Below are positions 37,500-45,704 of a DNA stretch of 64,000 nucleotides, one piece after another. The stretch is from Methanosphaerula palustris E1-9c (GTDB taxonomy: Archaea; Halobacteriota; Methanomicrobia; Methanomicrobiales; Methanospirillaceae): the NCBI RefSeq assembly GCF_000021965.1, contig NC_011832.1, positions 62,001 to 126,000 on the forward strand. The letters are read 5' to 3'. A program made the position numbers and the translations under genes. Below the pieces are notes generated by a model. The model made no database searches. It was given only the letters and a program-made list of their open reading frames with translations, and had not been told where the DNA came from. The stretch's first letter is position 1; each line of letters opens with the position of its first letter.

Positions 37500-37610
37500 C
37501 TATTCATAGTATAGCCCGTATATTCAGTACAACACTCTGGAGAGAGCGTTGCCGCTGGGGGTGAGAGCCCCATGAACTGGGTAGGGAGATTACGATGGAT
37601 ATGACAGGGG
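37500..37610 (+). promoter_or_regulatory. Promoter and possibly structured leader of the NRAMP operon
   Basis: TATA-like TTCATAGTATAG (37503-37514) is followed by a GC-rich leader of about 70 bases. It contains the hairpin GGGG-GTGAGAG-CCCC near 37557-37572 and a purine-rich GGTAGGGAGAT just before the gene. The leader does not match a riboswitch class I can recall, but a metal-ion transporter operon with a structured leader is a reasonable place for one. Confidence 0.35.
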
Positions 37611-38897
37611 ATGACGCAGATGAACCTAATAGCACGCTCGTACTACAACTACCGGAGATTCTCCAAGGCCTTCAAGCTCTATCTCCTCCTCGCCGGGCCG
37701 GGGCTGATCGTGATGATCGCGGACAACGATGCCGGCGGGATCACCACCTATGCGACCACCGGTGCCCAGTACGGGTATAACCTGATCTGGTTTCTCGTAC
37801 TGCTGCTCCCGGTCGCCTATTTTGTCCAGGAGATGACGGTCCGTCTCGGGGCTGTCACCAAGCACGGGCATGCCGAGGCGATCTTCGACGCGTTCGGTTC
37901 GTTCTGGGGCTGGTTCTCACTCTTCGATCTTGGGCTTGTCAACTGGCTGACTCTGATCACCGAGTTCATCGGGATGACGGCAGCGCTGAGCATCTTCGGC
38001 ATCCCGGCGCCGCTGACGATCGCGATCGTCTGTCTGGTGATGTTCGGCATGGTGCTGCAGGGGCGGTACTGGACCTGGGAGAAGATCGCGATGGTCTTCT
38101 GTGTTTTAAACCTGGTCTATATCCCGGCTGCGTTCCTGGTCCACCCGTCAGTCCCTGATATCATCAGCCATGGGCTGATCCCGAACTTCCCCGGCGGCCT
38201 CTCAGGGGACCTCTTCTTCATCCTGATGGCGAACATCGGGACGACGATCGCGCCCTGGATGGTCTTCTTCCAGCAGAGCGCGGTTGTCGACAAGGGGATG
38301 AGCGAGAAGGACATCCCCTGGGGGAAGTTCGATACCCTGCTCGGTTCGTTCGTCACGGTGATCGTGGCGATCTTCATCGTGCTGGTGACCGGGACGGTCC
38401 TCCGCGGGACGGTGGTGGATTCGGCAGCCCAGGCCTCGGTTCTGTTGATGACGGTCCACCCCTTTGTCGGGACGATGCTCGCGATCGGCCTCTTCAATGC
38501 CGGGTTCCTCGGTGCGATCTGTATCTCGCTGGCCAGTTCCTGGGCGTTCGGGGAGGTCTTCGGATGGGCGCACTCGCTCAACAACAAGGTGCGGGAGGCG
38601 CCGTGGTTCTACGTGATGTATCTCGCGACCCTGATCACGGCCGGCCTGGTGGTGCTGATCCCGAAAGCCCCGCTGGTGGTGATCACCCTCTTCGTCCAGG
38701 TGATCGCAGTCACGCTGCTGCCGGCGGCGCTGGTCTTTCTGATCCTGCTCCTCAACAATGAGGAGATCATGGGGAAGTACAGGAACACGCTCCTTCAGAA
38801 TGTGGTCAGTTATGCGATCGTGGCGCTGATCATCGTCCTCTCGACGATGTATGCGATCAACACCCTCTTTCCGGGGATCTTCGGCGGTGCATCATGA
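37611..38897 (+). CDS. NRAMP-superfamily metal transporter with altered ion-site motifs
   Basis: This 428-residue protein has about 11 membrane segments. It begins in the usual NRAMP way (LLLAGPGLIVMIADNDAGG). In canonical NRAMP the TM1 motif is DPGN; here it is Asp40-Ala-Gly-Gly. In TM6 the canonical MPHN is replaced by Ala214-Pro-Trp-Met (NIGTTIAPWMVFFQQ). Loss of the site methionine is a feature reported for NRAMP-related Mg2+ transporters, so magnesium rather than manganese or iron is the likely substrate (inference). Its stop overlaps the start of a small membrane protein, and an MgtE_N/CBS protein follows, which supports a magnesium link. Confidence 0.88.
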   Translation: MTQMNLIARSYYNYRRFSKAFKLYLLLAGPGLIVMIADNDAGGITTYATTGAQYGYNLIWFLVLLLPVAYFVQEMTVRLGAVTKHGHAEAIFDAFGSFWGWFSLFDLGLVNWLTLITEFIGMTAALSIFGIPAPLTIAIVCLVMFGMVLQGRYWTWEKIAMVFCVLNLVYIPAAFLVHPSVPDIISHGLIPNFPGGLSGDLFFILMANIGTTIAPWMVFFQQSAVVDKGMSEKDIPWGKFDTLLGSFVTVIVAIFIVLVTGTVLRGTVVDSAAQASVLLMTVHPFVGTMLAIGLFNAGFLGAICISLASSWAFGEVFGWAHSLNNKVREAPWFYVMYLATLITAGLVVLIPKAPLVVITLFVQVIAVTLLPAALVFLILLLNNEEIMGKYRNTLLQNVVSYAIVALIIVLSTMYAINTLFPGIFGGAS

Positions 38898-39100
38898 CCG
38901 GCCCTGACCACATCGATGGGCAGGGGGTCAAGGGGTGGCTGGCCAGACGGTTCGCGCCGATCACCGAGATCAATCGGAAGTACCGGCACCCACGGATCAA
39001 GATGACCCGGATGGTCAGCGTCGTGCTGCTCTTTCTGCGGCTGTACCTGATCTTCCTGGTGGTGCTGCTGGGGTACAAGTTCGTGACGCTGCTGGTGTAG
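38894..39100 (+). CDS. Small single-span membrane protein in the NRAMP operon
   Basis: This 68-residue protein is coupled to the transporter by an ATGA overlap. It has a charged, basic N-terminal half (LARRFAPITEINRKYRHPR) followed by one strongly hydrophobic segment, residues about 41-66 (VSVVLLFLRLYLIFLVVLL). The N-terminus would be cytoplasmic by the positive-inside rule. No family is recognised. Its place between a transporter and a soluble MgtE-type regulator suggests a small accessory subunit linking the two. Confidence 0.7.
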   Translation: MTGPDHIDGQGVKGWLARRFAPITEINRKYRHPRIKMTRMVSVVLLFLRLYLIFLVVLLGYKFVTLLV

Positions 39101-39114
39101 AGGGGGTGAAAGGA

Positions 39115-40392
39115 ATGACAGATGCTGAAATGAAGGTACAGACCGGAACGGATCAGGAGATATTTCTGAGCGAGGTGATCGGGCGGCGGGTGACCGGCAG
39201 GAAGAAGATTGGGAAGCTGTCGGACCTGGTCATTCAGGAGACCGAGCCGCTGCCGCAGGTGACGCATATCGTGGTCTCCAGACCGTTCGGCCATCATCAA
39301 CTGCTGATTCCGATCGACAGGGTCTCTGCGATCGGGTCGCAGGGGGTGCAGGTTGCGGTGGAGAGTCCTGATGCGTTCGAGCAGGACCCGGCGGCCGGTG
39401 CCGTCCTCCTCAAGGATTATGTCCTCGACAAGAAGGTGATCGATGTCGACGACAAGGAGGTGGAGATGGTCTACGATGTTCGGCTGGTCAGGAGGAACGG
39501 AGTCGTCTATGTGACCGATGTGGACACGAGCCGGTTCGGGTTGCTCCGCCGAATCGGGCTGAAGTGGCTGGCCACGTACATCTATGCCCATGGCGAGGGG
39601 ATGGACGAGGAGATGATCTCCTGGCGGTTCATCCAGCCGCTCCCCTCCACCATCACCGGGTTTCGGGGGAATGTGAAGCTGAAGGTGCTGAAGGAGACGC
39701 TCGAGAAGATCCATCCGATGGACCTGGCCGACATCCTTGAGGAGCTGGATCCGGATCAGCGGGTGATGATCTTCTCTGAGCTGGAGACCGAGACGGCCTC
39801 GGATGCGCTGGAGGAGATCGAGCCGAATGTGCAGCGCGAGCTGGTCTCGTCGCTGAGCCGGGATCGGGTGGTGCAGCTGATCGATGAGATGACCCCCGGC
39901 CAGGCCGCCGACCTCCTCTCAGTGTTGCCGCATACCGAGGCGAACGAACTCCTCGAACTGCTCGATACGGTGAATGCGCGAAAGATCAGGGCGATCCTCG
40001 AGAAGCAGGAGGAGACGATCCTGAACTATGCGACGATGAATTGCCTGATGGTGCCGCCGGATAAGACGGCCGAGCAGGTGCGGGTGGAGTACCAGACGGC
40101 GGCCCGGGGGATGGATGTGGTGATGTACCTGTACATCGTCGACTCGGACCAGCATCTGATCGGGGTGCTGGATATCAAGGAACTGCTCGTGGCCGGGGAC
40201 GAAGCACTGATGCGGGAGATCATGATCCCCGAGGTGATCGCCCTGACCCCGGAGAGCACGCTGAAGGAGGCGTATACGCTCTTCGAACGGTATAATCTCC
40301 GGGCCCTGCCGATGGTCGACGGGGAGGACCGGTTGCTCGGGGTGATCCCGTTCCGGGATATCATGAACTTAAAGCACAACTTTCTGGAGTGA
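39115..40392 (+). CDS. PRC-barrel/MgtE_N/CBS regulatory protein without membrane domain
   Basis: This is about 425 residues from the ATG at 39115, preceded by GGGGGTGAAAGGA. Two PRC-barrel-like units are at about 12-75 (SEVIGRRVTGRKKIGKLSDL) and 95-155. The helical MgtE N-domain follows (HPMDLADILEELDPDQRVMIFSEL, broken here; about 195-300), then a pair of CBS domains to residue 420. In MgtE channels these cytosolic domains sense Mg2+ and gate the pore, but here the pore domain is absent. The partner is probably the NRAMP-like transporter two genes upstream. The stop is followed by an oligo-T terminator (CCTTTTTTTGATGG, about 40403-40416). Confidence 0.85.
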   Translation: MTDAEMKVQTGTDQEIFLSEVIGRRVTGRKKIGKLSDLVIQETEPLPQVTHIVVSRPFGHHQLLIPIDRVSAIGSQGVQVAVESPDAFEQDPAAGAVLLKDYVLDKKVIDVDDKEVEMVYDVRLVRRNGVVYVTDVDTSRFGLLRRIGLKWLATYIYAHGEGMDEEMISWRFIQPLPSTITGFRGNVKLKVLKETLEKIHPMDLADILEELDPDQRVMIFSELETETASDALEEIEPNVQRELVSSLSRDRVVQLIDEMTPGQAADLLSVLPHTEANELLELLDTVNARKIRAILEKQEETILNYATMNCLMVPPDKTAEQVRVEYQTAARGMDVVMYLYIVDSDQHLIGVLDIKELLVAGDEALMREIMIPEVIALTPESTLKEAYTLFERYNLRALPMVDGEDRLLGVIPFRDIMNLKHNFLE

Positions 40393-40570
40393 GCGGGCCG
40401 GCCCTTTTTTTGATGGAGGTGTCTCTCTGGTCTGTAGTTGGATGAAAGGCTATTCTGAGGAACGTGTGGTCATGTCGGTGATATCATGATCACGCTGAGG
40501 ATCCCGATCAGTTCTCCATGATCAGCAATAGGAAAGGTTTGCCGGGATCGATAGGGGATGATCCCTACAA

Positions 40571-40616
40571 TTGCCGCAAGTTCCGGGAAAACCGGTAATT
40601 TTCGCCAATTATTGCT
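40571..40616 (+). promoter_or_regulatory. Shared upstream element, copy 1 (D-K operon)
   Basis: This 46-base element begins TTGCCGCAA and continues with TTCC, CGGTA, GCCAA and TTGCT blocks. About 33 of 46 positions match the element at 43709-43754 without gaps. It ends about 15 bases before the TATA-like CTTTATCTG at 40630, which lies 41 bases ahead of the D gene ATG. TTGCCGCAA is itself a palindrome with a one-base centre. Confidence 0.6.
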
Positions 40617-40670
40617 GGTTGGACAGCCGCTTTATCTGCACCAGGAGACTGTTTTACCAGTGATCGCCAG

Positions 40671-42206
40671 ATGGTAACCATTGAAGAACCGTTGATCCAA
40701 AAGATTGATCTCTCCCAGCCCACCTCTCCGAACCGCGAGCAACGGGCCTCCGGGATCAATGTCTACTACGGAAAGGCAAGCCAGCTTACGGAGGATGCAC
40801 GGAACGGATGCCTGAGAGGTCATAATCGTAAATTTCAGCAGACCTCGGGATGTGCCCTGAACTTCTACCTCTCTGTTCGGATCGGTACGATTCGGGATGC
40901 AGTCGCGATCTACCATGCGCCGGTCGGTTGCTCTGCCGCGGCCCTCGGGTACCGGGAGATCTACCGGGGGGTCCCGGTGGAGCTTGGCAGACCTGCAAAC
41001 TTTGAACTTCACTGGATCACGACGAATCTCCGTGAGAACGATGTGGTCTATGGTGCAGGAGAGAAACTGAAGGAAGCTATCCGGGAAGCCGAGCGGAGGT
41101 ACTCCCCCAAGGCGATCTTCATCATGACCTCCTGCACCTCAGGGATCATCGGTGAGGATATCGAAGGAGTCGTCGCAGAGATGCAGCCGGTGACCAAGGC
41201 CGTGCTGGTCCCGATCCACTGTGAGGGGGTCAGGTCCCGTCTGGTCCAGACCGGGTACGACGCGTTCTGGCATGGCGTGCTGAAGTATCTGGTCAGAAAA
41301 CCGGAGAAGAAGCAGAAGGATCTCGTCAATGTGGCGAGTATGCTCTCCTATACCTGGCAGGACCGGCTTGAGATCAAGCGGCTGCTCACCAAACTCGGTC
41401 TTCGGGTGAACTTCATCCCGGAATTCGCCACCGTCGAGGAACTGCAGCAGCTCTCCGAGGCCGCGGTCACCGCCCCGATCTGCCCGACCTACACCGATTA
41501 TCTCTCCCGTGGTCTTGAACAGGAGTACGGAGTTCCGTTCTTCCTCTATCCCTCGCCGATGGGGATTGCAAATACAGACGCCTGGCTGCGGGAGATCGCA
41601 AAGTACACCGGCAAAGAGGTCGAAGTCGAGCAGTTGATCGAGGAGGAGCATAAGCGCTGGGTTCCGCAGATCGAGCGGATCAAGGACGAACTGGCCCATA
41701 TCAAGAAGGACGGTTCGAAGATCTCTGTACTCGGCTCACTCGGACAGGGGAGGTTACTTGCTCAACTTCCCTACTTCGACGAACTCGGGCTTTCATCTCC
41801 TGCGGCGATGTGCCAGGACTTCGATAACCTGATCCTCGAGGAGCTCGAAGGGCTGATCAAAAAGTACGGGGACTTCAACATCCTGGTCAACACCTTCCAG
41901 GCTGCAGAACAGTCCCATATCACCAGGGAGCTCGACCCGGATATCACCCTGACCTGCCCGTTCCAGGGCGGGGCCTTCAAACGGAAGAAGGGGGTGACCA
42001 GGATCCATGCGCTCCGTGGTGACGCAAGCCCCTGGTCCACCCAGTCGGGCTATGCCGGGGCCGTGGCCTTCGGCAACTTCCTGCTTCAGGCACTCAAGAG
42101 TGGTGCATTCCAGGAGTTGATGCTCAAAAAGACCGAGGACAGTTACAAGCAGTGGTGGTATCAGCAGCCCGATCCGCTCCACTACCTCGCCAGGGAGGAA
42201 GAATGA
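40671..42206 (+). CDS. Nitrogenase-like component 1 alpha (NifD-like) subunit
   Basis: This 511-residue member of the nitrogenase component 1 superfamily has cysteines matching the three NifD P-cluster ligands: Cys61 (TSGCALNF), Cys87 (HAPVGCSAA) and Cys155 (MTSCTSGIIGEDI). Cys271 (APICPTYTDYLSRGLEQEYG) and His446 (TRIHALRGD) fall where NifD has the FeMo-cofactor ligands Cys275 and His442. By the same by-eye alignment, NifD Gln191 and His195 are replaced by Val192 and Tyr196, arguing against N2 reduction. It is longer than CfbD, which works without a K partner. It probably pairs with the next gene. The start follows CAGGAG. Substrate unknown; a methylthio-alkane reductase-like role is one possibility. 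Confidence 0.85.
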   Translation: MVTIEEPLIQKIDLSQPTSPNREQRASGINVYYGKASQLTEDARNGCLRGHNRKFQQTSGCALNFYLSVRIGTIRDAVAIYHAPVGCSAAALGYREIYRGVPVELGRPANFELHWITTNLRENDVVYGAGEKLKEAIREAERRYSPKAIFIMTSCTSGIIGEDIEGVVAEMQPVTKAVLVPIHCEGVRSRLVQTGYDAFWHGVLKYLVRKPEKKQKDLVNVASMLSYTWQDRLEIKRLLTKLGLRVNFIPEFATVEELQQLSEAAVTAPICPTYTDYLSRGLEQEYGVPFFLYPSPMGIANTDAWLREIAKYTGKEVEVEQLIEEEHKRWVPQIERIKDELAHIKKDGSKISVLGSLGQGRLLAQLPYFDELGLSSPAAMCQDFDNLILEELEGLIKKYGDFNILVNTFQAAEQSHITRELDPDITLTCPFQGGAFKRKKGVTRIHALRGDASPWSTQSGYAGAVAFGNFLLQALKSGAFQELMLKKTEDSYKQWWYQQPDPLHYLAREEE

Positions 42207-43555
42207 CTTTATCAGAATCTGACGAGCAGCAGACCAGCACAGAGACGACCTCGTCGTCGATCATGGAGGCACCGCGGTACTCCTGCGCCCTTGCCGGCGC
42301 GTACGCCACAGCCACCGGGATCTACGGTGTGGTTCCGATCCTTCATTCCGGAGCGGGCTGTGGTATCGCCCAGCTCTTCGGCCAGTTTTACGCCGCAGGG
42401 CAGAACGCCGGCGGGCCGATCGGAGGGACCAACACTCCCTGCTCGGGGCTGGTCGAGGAGCACGTGATCTTCGGCGGGGAGAAGAAACTCCGCCAGCTCA
42501 TCCAGTCGACGACGGAACTGATGAATGGCACCTTCTATGCGGTCATCGCCGGGTGTGTCCCGTCCCTGATCGGAGACGACATGGCCTCGGTGGTCGGGGA
42601 GTTTCGGAAGCAGGTTCCGATCGTCTTCGTCAACACCAGCGGGTTCAAGGGGACCTCGTACGATGGGTACGAACTCTTCTTCACCTCGGTCATCGACCAG
42701 TTCCTGACGGAGTTACCGGTGGAGAAGGGGACCGTCAACGTCTTTGGAATCGTCCCAGACCAGCATATCTTCTGGAAAGGAGAGTCGCGGGTGATCAAGG
42801 AGACCCTCGCAGAGATCGGGGTGAAGGCGAACGTGATCCTGACCGAACCGGACGGTCTTGAACGGCTGAAGGCCATCCCTGCGGCCGAGTACAACCTGGT
42901 CCTGTCACCATGGAACGGGCACGCGATCGCAGAGCTCCTCAAGGAGAAGTTCAACACCCCGTACCTGACCTTTCCCGGCGTGCCGATCGGCCCGAAGCAG
43001 ACCTCAGTCTTCCTCCGCACCATTGCAGAGACGCTGGGCATCCCCTCAGACCGGGTCGAAGCGGTGATCAAAAAAGAGGAGAAACGTGTCTATCGGGTGA
43101 TGGAACACCTCGGTGATATGCACCTGCTCGTTCGTCCGCACCCGTACTTTGCGGTGGTGGCCGATGCGGGCACGGCAGTCAGTATCACCAACTATCTGAC
43201 CAACGAGATGGGGTACCTGCCGGAGATCGTCCAGATCACCGACAGCCCTCCTGACGAGGTTCGGGACGCGATCGTCGATGCGATCGCGGGCCACCTCGAA
43301 ACTCCGGTCAGACCAGAGGTGATCTTCGAGGCAGATTCGTACAAGATCCGCCAGAACCTGAAGGGACGGTCCTTCATGTTCCTGTACGCCAGTTCTCTCG
43401 AAGCACCGACTGCTATGGAGGAGTTCTCGGCCCTCTCGCTGAGCGTGGCCTTCCCAACCCTGAACCGGCTGATCCTTGAACGGAACTATGCCGGCTTCTC
43501 GGGAGGTCTGACTCTGATGGAGGACAGTATGAGCCCGTTCGCCGGTCCGCTCTAG
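42203..43555 (+). CDS. Nitrogenase-like component 1 beta (NifK-like) subunit
   Basis: This is 450 residues from the ATG at 42203, which overlaps the stop of the D gene (ATGA) and follows GGGAGGAA. The three P-cluster-type cysteines are Cys28 (PRYSCALAG), Cys53 (SGAGCGIAQ) and Cys118 (IAGCVPSLIGDD); Cys80 in NTPCSGLVEEHVIFGG is a further conserved-looking cysteine. The pattern IAGCVPSLIGDDM is the familiar nitrogenase-superfamily turn. No FeMo-cofactor ligand pair is expected or seen. Together with the D subunit it should form an alpha2beta2 catalytic protein reduced by the H protein. Confidence 0.85.
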   Translation: MTLSESDEQQTSTETTSSSIMEAPRYSCALAGAYATATGIYGVVPILHSGAGCGIAQLFGQFYAAGQNAGGPIGGTNTPCSGLVEEHVIFGGEKKLRQLIQSTTELMNGTFYAVIAGCVPSLIGDDMASVVGEFRKQVPIVFVNTSGFKGTSYDGYELFFTSVIDQFLTELPVEKGTVNVFGIVPDQHIFWKGESRVIKETLAEIGVKANVILTEPDGLERLKAIPAAEYNLVLSPWNGHAIAELLKEKFNTPYLTFPGVPIGPKQTSVFLRTIAETLGIPSDRVEAVIKKEEKRVYRVMEHLGDMHLLVRPHPYFAVVADAGTAVSITNYLTNEMGYLPEIVQITDSPPDEVRDAIVDAIAGHLETPVRPEVIFEADSYKIRQNLKGRSFMFLYASSLEAPTAMEEFSALSLSVAFPTLNRLILERNYAGFSGGLTLMEDSMSPFAGPL

Positions 43556-43708
43556 ATCTGGTCCTGAAGAGATCCCTTCAGGGGGATTTCCTCTATTTTT
43601 TGTATATCTGGTGTCCAAAGGGTTGTTCCCCGATGCAGATCGCCCTTTACGTCTTTTACCACTCTTCTCTCATCTCCTGGATCAATCTCTGGGGACAGTC
43701 ACAGGATC

Positions 43709-43754
43709 TTGCCGCAATATCCCGAAATATCGGTAGTACGAGCCAAATTTTGCT
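43709..43754 (+). promoter_or_regulatory. Shared upstream element, copy 2 (H gene)
   Basis: It is the counterpart of the element at 40571-40616, starting TTGCCGCAA, with CGGTA and GCCAAATTTTGC blocks in the same positions. Its start is 97 bases before the H gene ATG (100 bases for the D gene) and 59 bases before the TATA-like TATTTATC at 43768, the same spacing as at the D gene. The D-K and H transcripts are therefore probably under one regulator. Confidence 0.6.
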
Positions 43755-43805
43755 CAATTCTGACCGTATTTATCAATTCAATCCCAATAATCGTATGGTG
43801 ACCAG

Positions 43806-44705
43806 ATGACAGCATCACGTAATATTGCCATTTATGGAAAAGGAGGTATAGGAAAGTCGACGACCTCATCAAATCTCTCTGCAGCCCTCTCTGAACTGGG
43901 CCTCACTGTCATGCAGATCGGGTGCGATCCCAAGGCCGACTCGACCAACAACCTCCGTGGCGGGGAGTCGATCCCCTCGGTGCTGGACGCCCTGCGAAGT
44001 GGAAAGAAGATCGAGATCGGAGATATCGTCTTCAAAGGATTCAATGGGGTTCTCTGTGTCGAGGCCGGCGGGCCCGAGCCCGGAGTCGGCTGCGCAGGCC
44101 GGGGAATCATCACGGCCATCGAACTGCTGAAACAGAAGAAGGTCTTTGAGGAGTTCTCCCCTGATATCGTGCTGTACGATGTGCTCGGCGATGTGGTCTG
44201 CGGTGGTTTCTCTGTCCCGATCCGGGAAGGAGTGGCAGAGCAGGTCTATACCGTCGCCTCTTCCGACTTCATGGCTCTCTATGCCGCCAATAATCTCTTC
44301 AAGGGGATCAAGAAGTATGCGAACAATGGTGGAGCTCTCTTCAGCGGGATCATCGCAAACTCGATGAGCAAGCCGGTCCAGCGGGAGATCATCGATGATT
44401 TCGCCGTTCATACGTCGACGACCGTCGCAGGCTACGTGGAGCGATCTCTGGCCGTGACCAGGAGTGAACTCCGGGGGCAGACGGTCATCGAACGGGATCC
44501 TGACTCCCCCCAGGCCGATGTCTATCGAAGGCTTGCGAAGGGGATTGTCGAGAATCAGAAGCGGTATGTTCCCGCTCCGCTCGATGCCGAAGAACTCAAA
44601 AAGTGGGCTTCCAGCTGGTCTGATCGGATCATCGGGCAGGACGCTGACGAGGAGGCCCCCAAGAGCACATCATATCCACCAGCAGGGAGTGAGGGACTCA
44701 GTTAA
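43806..44705 (+). CDS. Nitrogenase-like reductase (NifH-like) iron-sulfur ATPase
   Basis: This 299-residue protein has P-loop GKGGIGKST at residues 11-19, switch [10 protein letters not shown], and the two [4Fe-4S] ligands Cys96 (GVGCAGRG) and Cys132 ([12 protein letters not shown]). GCAGRG retains the Arg that is ADP-ribosylated in NifH. It should transfer electrons, at the cost of ATP, to the D-K protein encoded upstream. The tail after residue 265 is acidic then Ser/Pro-rich and unlike NifH. It has its own promoter: a TATA-like TATTTATC lies 38 bases before ATG, so the leader is very short. It is not CfbC by context, because a two-subunit D-K partner is present. Confidence 0.88.
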   Translation: MTASRNIAIYGKGGIGKSTTSSNLSAALSELGLTVMQIGCDPKADSTNNLRGGESIPSVLDALRSGKKIEIGDIVFKGFNGVLCVEAGGPEPGVGCAGRGIITAIELLKQKKVFEEFSPDIVLYDVLGDVVCGGFSVPIREGVAEQVYTVASSDFMALYAANNLFKGIKKYANNGGALFSGIIANSMSKPVQREIIDDFAVHTSTTVAGYVERSLAVTRSELRGQTVIERDPDSPQADVYRRLAKGIVENQKRYVPAPLDAEELKKWASSWSDRIIGQDADEEAPKSTSYPPAGSEGLS

Positions 44706-44855
44706 TCTCTTTCCCCTCTCTGATGAACATCTATTTTTGTATATCCTCAGGGGGTTCTGTAGATATTATCATGGATTTACTCAGCACGGTGTGCACCGCG
44801 GGGATGATGATCCCTGTCCTCTGAACGACTGATCTCCAGGACAGATCAGTATCGG

Positions 44856-45104
44856 GTGCTGATCGATCAACAGGGGACCGGGCATATCCGGATCACGAGG
44901 CGGGTGAACTTCCGGGTGATCCTCTCTCTGCTGGGCGATCTCTTCACCACGCTTCAGGATGAGGGGAAAGATCCGGTGATCACCCTGTATCTCACCCAGT
45001 CACTCTGTGCCGATATGTCGGATAACATCTCTGCGTTCATCGAATTCTGTAACCGCTGTCTTGCAGGGACGGTCAGTCTGGTGGTCATCGATCAGGAGCC
45101 ATGA
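44856..45104 (+). CDS. Hypothetical protein, 82 residues, next to the nitrogenase-like genes
   Basis: A GTG start opens an 82-codon frame with an alternating hydrophobic/charged pattern (HIRITRRVNFRVILSLLGDL, then DPVITLYLTQSLCADMSD, ending VSLVVIDQEP). The predicted beta-alpha-beta pattern and length recall a small STAS- or Clp-like fold, but I cannot name a family. It follows the H gene by 150 bases with no clear promoter, and is followed by the 22-bp palindrome. It may be real because the frame is well used and the next gene starts immediately after. Confidence 0.5.
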   Translation: MLIDQQGTGHIRITRRVNFRVILSLLGDLFTTLQDEGKDPVITLYLTQSLCADMSDNISAFIEFCNRCLAGTVSLVVIDQEP

Positions 45105-45112
45105 CCTGCAGA

Positions 45113-45134
45113 TCACAATTGTTAACAATTGTGA
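45113..45134. promoter_or_regulatory. Perfect 22-bp palindrome, probable operator
   Basis: The half-site TCACAATTGTT is followed directly by its exact reverse complement, AACAATTGTGA, giving a 22-base perfect palindrome. It lies 31 bases before the GTG at 45165 of the winged-helix gene. This is where an autoregulatory operator would be expected. Its symmetry fits a dimeric winged-helix protein. Confidence 0.65.
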
Positions 45135-45164
45135 ACTCCTAGATAGTAGTGTGAGAAATCATGA

Positions 45165-45443
45165 GTGATCGTTTTTGTCTCCGCACATGAAAATCCCGTG
45201 AAGAGCTCTGCAGACCGAATGATCCACCTGCCCCCTTCGGCGAAGCTCGTGTACAGGGTGATCGAGACGGATGGTGCACAGACCCAGAAGGATCTGATCC
45301 AGAAGACCACGCTCCCTTCCCGGACTGTCAGGTATGCAATCAGCAGATTGCGGGAAGCAGATATCATATCAGAGCGGTTTCACTTCATCGATGCTCGTCA
45401 GAGTCTCTATGGGTTGAAGGTCGCTTCTGACCGGGGGGTATGA
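45165..45443 (+). CDS. Small winged-helix (MarR/TrmB-like) DNA-binding protein
   Basis: This is up to 92 residues; the DNA-binding domain is residues 19-86. The segment LPPSAKLVYRVIETDGAQTQKD is followed by the recognition helix LPSRTVRYAISRLREADII and a wing ending SLYGLK. Starts at GTG 45165, GTG 45198 or ATG 45219 are all possible; the last begins exactly at the domain. It is preceded by the perfect palindrome at 45113-45134, suggesting self-regulation, and sits 460 bases downstream of the NifH-like gene. It may control the nitrogenase-like cluster, but this is inference. Confidence 0.72.
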   Translation: MIVFVSAHENPVKSSADRMIHLPPSAKLVYRVIETDGAQTQKDLIQKTTLPSRTVRYAISRLREADIISERFHFIDARQSLYGLKVASDRGV

Positions 45444-45704
45444 AGTACCCGTGCCGGTCATATCAGAACCTGGTGCCGATCTATCGGTAATCATCACGAA
45501 AATTCCTTTTTTTTTCGCGCTCTCCGTCTGGCGCATGGTTTAACCCACCCGTGGCTTCCTGACGGAGCCGGCTGATTCAAGCGACATATGGATACGGGGG
45601 GTTTGGATGCCTACCTCGATAGCCCCCTGCAATGAGGAGAGAGCGAATCCCTCCTCAATCTTTTTCTCAGATCAGTGTTTCAGATCACTGTACCAGGAGA
45701 TTGC

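Noticed and set aside
37540-37610. Thiamine or manganese riboswitch in the NRAMP leader
   Set aside because: Short blocks such as GGTGAGAG and TGAACTGG recall a TPP riboswitch, but the conserved core is not complete and the gene is a metal transporter; the manganese riboswitch core is also missing.
40671-44705. Reading the D-K-H genes as nitrogenase (nifDKH) or as CfbCD
   Set aside because: NifD Gln191 and His195 equivalents are replaced, the gene order is D-K then a separate H, and no nifE, nifN or nifB is in the window. A K subunit is present, which the F430 enzyme CfbCD lacks.
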